Below are positions 61,331 to 64,000 of a stretch of 64,000 nucleotides of DNA, in pieces. The position numbers were made by a program, and so were the translations under genes. The notes beneath the pieces are model-generated. The model was not told where the DNA came from. It ran no database searches and was given only the letters and a program-made list of their open reading frames with translations. How positions within the stretch are numbered: position 1 is the stretch's first letter; each line of letters starts with the position of its first letter. Source of the DNA: Gorsachius magnificus (Eukaryota > Chordata > Aves > Pelecaniformes > Ardeidae); contig CM067109.1 of NCBI GenBank assembly GCA_034008185.1, positions 58,148,801 to 58,212,800 of the forward strand. Direction: 5' to 3'.

Positions 61331-64000
61331 TATTAAGCATTTAGACTAGGGGTTCTTGAAAATCAATATTCTTTTAAATATAGAGTGGAAAAAATGAACA
61401 AACTAAAGAAGGAAATATATTAGTCTATTTTTTCATTCATGTAGTGAGGGAAGGAAAGTTTTATATGGTTCACTTGTCTAGAATAATTGTTGTAAAGCAG
61501 TAGGTGAAGGCTGAGCATGGCTGTCGCAACTGAGGGGAAACTTACGTTGGACACATGTAGTAAAGGGAAACAGAATTCCCCATCAGTGGTACTGTGTCCC
61601 AAAATTTTGGTAGTTCAGTTGCTGTTTTCCCTCAGTAAGGGGGCAATGACATTTTGTAAAGAAAGCCAGCAGAGTTTTACACCTTTATGCTGCAATGTTT
61701 CTGGCATATCCACAAAGATTTATGTTTTTAGGACATATATATATCTTGCCTTTAATCATTAACTAGGCAGAAGTAATGCTGCACTGATCATGCTGCACTT
61801 GCCAGGGGGCTGAAGGTTCTCTTCTAGGTGTCATAAAAATAACAAATCAGACACAGATGAAAAAAGGTAGAAAAATGCTAACTCTGATTCAAGCAAAACT
61901 TACTGCTTCTCAGAAAAGGAAGTACATAGAAGAAATGCAGCACAGAGAACAAATGAAAATCATGCAGCCAATGTGACTCCTGTGATAAGAACCTTATTCT
62001 GTTTTCATAGCAGTTTAAGCTGTTCTTTGGAATCCTTTTTGCAAAGCATACTTTCATTTTGCACATAGCTGTGTGAATTACAGTCTGCATGCTCTGTAAT
62101 TTACTGCTCTCTTCTATGGTTTCTCTGGCATCACCAGCTCCTCCCTTTTTCTCCTCCCCTAAAATTTAGGAGCAGAAGGGTGTTTGAAAGTTTTTCAGTC
62201 TAGCCTCAAACAGCTGCAGAAGCTCTGAAGGAACTGGCTGTAAATATCAAGGTACAACCTATTTCCATCAATGCAACAAGTCAATATGCCTTCTCGCTCA
62301 CATCCTGAAAAGGAATTATTTCCTAACCAAGTCTACCTTCACAAAAGAAGCAGAACAGAATCAGGAGTGACACATTTTCACTCTTTAAAAACTAATAATC
62401 ATAGTTTGAAAAGAGAATACAGACTGTACTTAAAATATTGAATTTCTTCAGATGTTAGACTGGGTAAGACTAAAGTCTTCATGTAAAGAATTGTGTATAT
62501 ATGCATAATCTATTCATATTTCTACAATTATTTGATTTTAATAACTTGTTTTTCTCTGGATTAACTATTGATCATAGTTCTTTATAATTATATAATTTTA
62601 CTTGTTGCATGGTAGTATACTAATTAAGAAATATACGAAAATTATTTATTCAGTTAGAAAAAGGGAGGTTTGAGGAACTTGTGTTTGTTTTGTGTTTGCT
62701 AAAACTGAAGACTGTAATGGTATGCTACTTTAAAAGTTTGATGGTTTTCTTACTGAACTGTCATATAATAGCAAAAAACTATACATCTAGCATATGCTGC
62801 ATATGTTTTTGATAAGCAAGATAACATGATTCTAATGAATAGCAATTTCAGCAGCACTGAGTAATAATAATTCATTTAACTGTAAAAAAAGAACAATCAA
62901 AGAATACGTAGTCTACCTTTTGGGGGCAATTGTCTATAGGAACAGACGTGCTTCTGATGTGCATTTGAGAATTGTACACTGAAAAAAGATTCAAGTAAGT
63001 TGTTTATTCTTTAATGAATATTATGTCTCATCATCAGCATCTTTGGATATGAGGGCAGCTGAAGATTCTTACAAATGTGTTACTGTTTCTCTTTCTGGTG
63101 CCTGTATAATCCTGCAGTTTTTCACCTGATAAAAATGAAAAAACCAGGTATCTGCAAGTACAGCTGTTACTTGAAATTTGCAATGCACCTGTACTTAATT
63201 GTAGCTTCTCTTGTATTTCCTCTTCCAAAACCATAGAGTTTATATTCACATGCAAAACTGTCCTTCCTTTATAGCAGCTCTTTTTTTGTTTGGGTTTTTT
63301 TTCTATATTCTGAAATAACAACAACAACAAAAATCATAAAAGGAGATAGACTTTTATTTAAGGCTGAATGAAGGAAAAAGACTACATTTTTAGCTTCATA
63401 GCAATATAGAAAGTAAAAGGAACTTCAAGGGCTTCACGCAGTGCATAAGACACCCTCTTAATTTATTAAGTTTTATTAAGTATAAGCATGTGGGCTTCTT
63501 AGCTGGTCTGTGTGTGCCATGACACACACTGTGTTGAACACTTTTTATTTCAGAATCTACCATATACAGAAATATTCACAACACTGTTGCACAGTTATGA
63601 GCTGATAGGACTACTTGTATTTGGATGTGTCTTTGTTGCTATAAAGGGGAAGAAGACAGGTTAGAAAAGGATGAAGAGGCCTCTGGGTGCAATTCCTTGA
63701 CCCATTACTGGAAACTTGCTGCAACTTGGAGAAAATCCTCATATAATACTAACAAAATAGAGAAAAAAATATGGAGACATGTTTCAAACAAAGCTGTCAT
63801 CCATGCCAATTGACACATTCACACAGGCTTTAGAAATACATGGAGAAAGCTCTGTTGGCAGATCAGATCTTCATAATTTTTCCCAATCTGAAAATGATGG
63901 ATATGTGAGTTTCAGTAAAAAATATAGAAGAGTATGGAATGTCCATAAGGAGATTGAAAAAAAACCCCTAAGAAATCTGTCATCATGAGCATACAAAAAC
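61331..64000. other. AT-rich intergenic DNA to window end
   Basis: About 2.7 kb with no recognisable gene or transposon. It contains a short (AAC)n at about 63.32 kb and T-rich runs. Open frames near 63.0-63.3 and 63.6-64.0 kb lack any family resemblance. Confidence 0.6.

Noticed and set aside
61331..64000. Search for the 5' exons of ANXA1, the expected upstream neighbour of ALDH1A1
   Set aside because: No sequence resembling an annexin N-terminus or annexin repeat was found. The neighbour presumably lies beyond the window.

Overview
This is a vertebrate nuclear window, almost certainly from a bird. The evidence is CR1 LINEs ending in the avian ATTCTATG-type tail, an avian-style ERV LTR, and three exons whose translation matches the N-terminus of avian ALDH1A1 (retinaldehyde dehydrogenase 1) as I remember it. 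ALDH1A1 is Z-linked in chicken (from memory), so a Z-chromosome origin is plausible but cannot be shown here. The sequence is AT-rich and gene-poor, with coding capacity limited to one host gene and one LINE.

Region 1 (1-15.9 kb): the 5' part of ALDH1A1 on the minus strand. Exon 1 (30 codons), exon 2 (35 codons) and exon 3 (47 codons) all have clean GT/AG borders and phase 0 junctions. Introns 1 and 2 are about 10.0 and 4.2 kb, and the window ends inside intron 3. Just upstream of exon 1 is a compact promoter with a CCAAT box, a perfect octamer (ATGCAAAT) and ATAAA-type TATA elements, the same arrangement I recall for the mammalian gene. The remaining exons, including the catalytic cysteine, lie outside the window.

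Region 2 (15.9-52.5 kb): intergenic DNA upstream of ALDH1A1. I find no supportable gene. It holds homopolymer and GA-rich runs and one small CpG-dense island at about 35.15-35.5 kb, with a consensus splice donor on the plus strand.

Region 3 (52.5-61.3 kb): a cluster of retroelements, all in minus orientation. It contains a solo ERV LTR (about 0.6 kb), an old degraded CR1 3' end (about 0.4 kb), a frameshifted older CR1 (about 1.8 kb), and a young CR1 (about 3.0 kb) whose ORF2 (endonuclease plus reverse transcriptase) is uninterrupted over 928 codons.

Region 4 (61.3-64 kb): AT-rich intergenic DNA with nothing I can name.

I did not find a new biological system. The points most worth following up are the intact CR1 ORF2, the conserved ALDH1A1 core promoter with a splice-acceptor-like sequence inside the 5' UTR, and the isolated CpG-dense segment.
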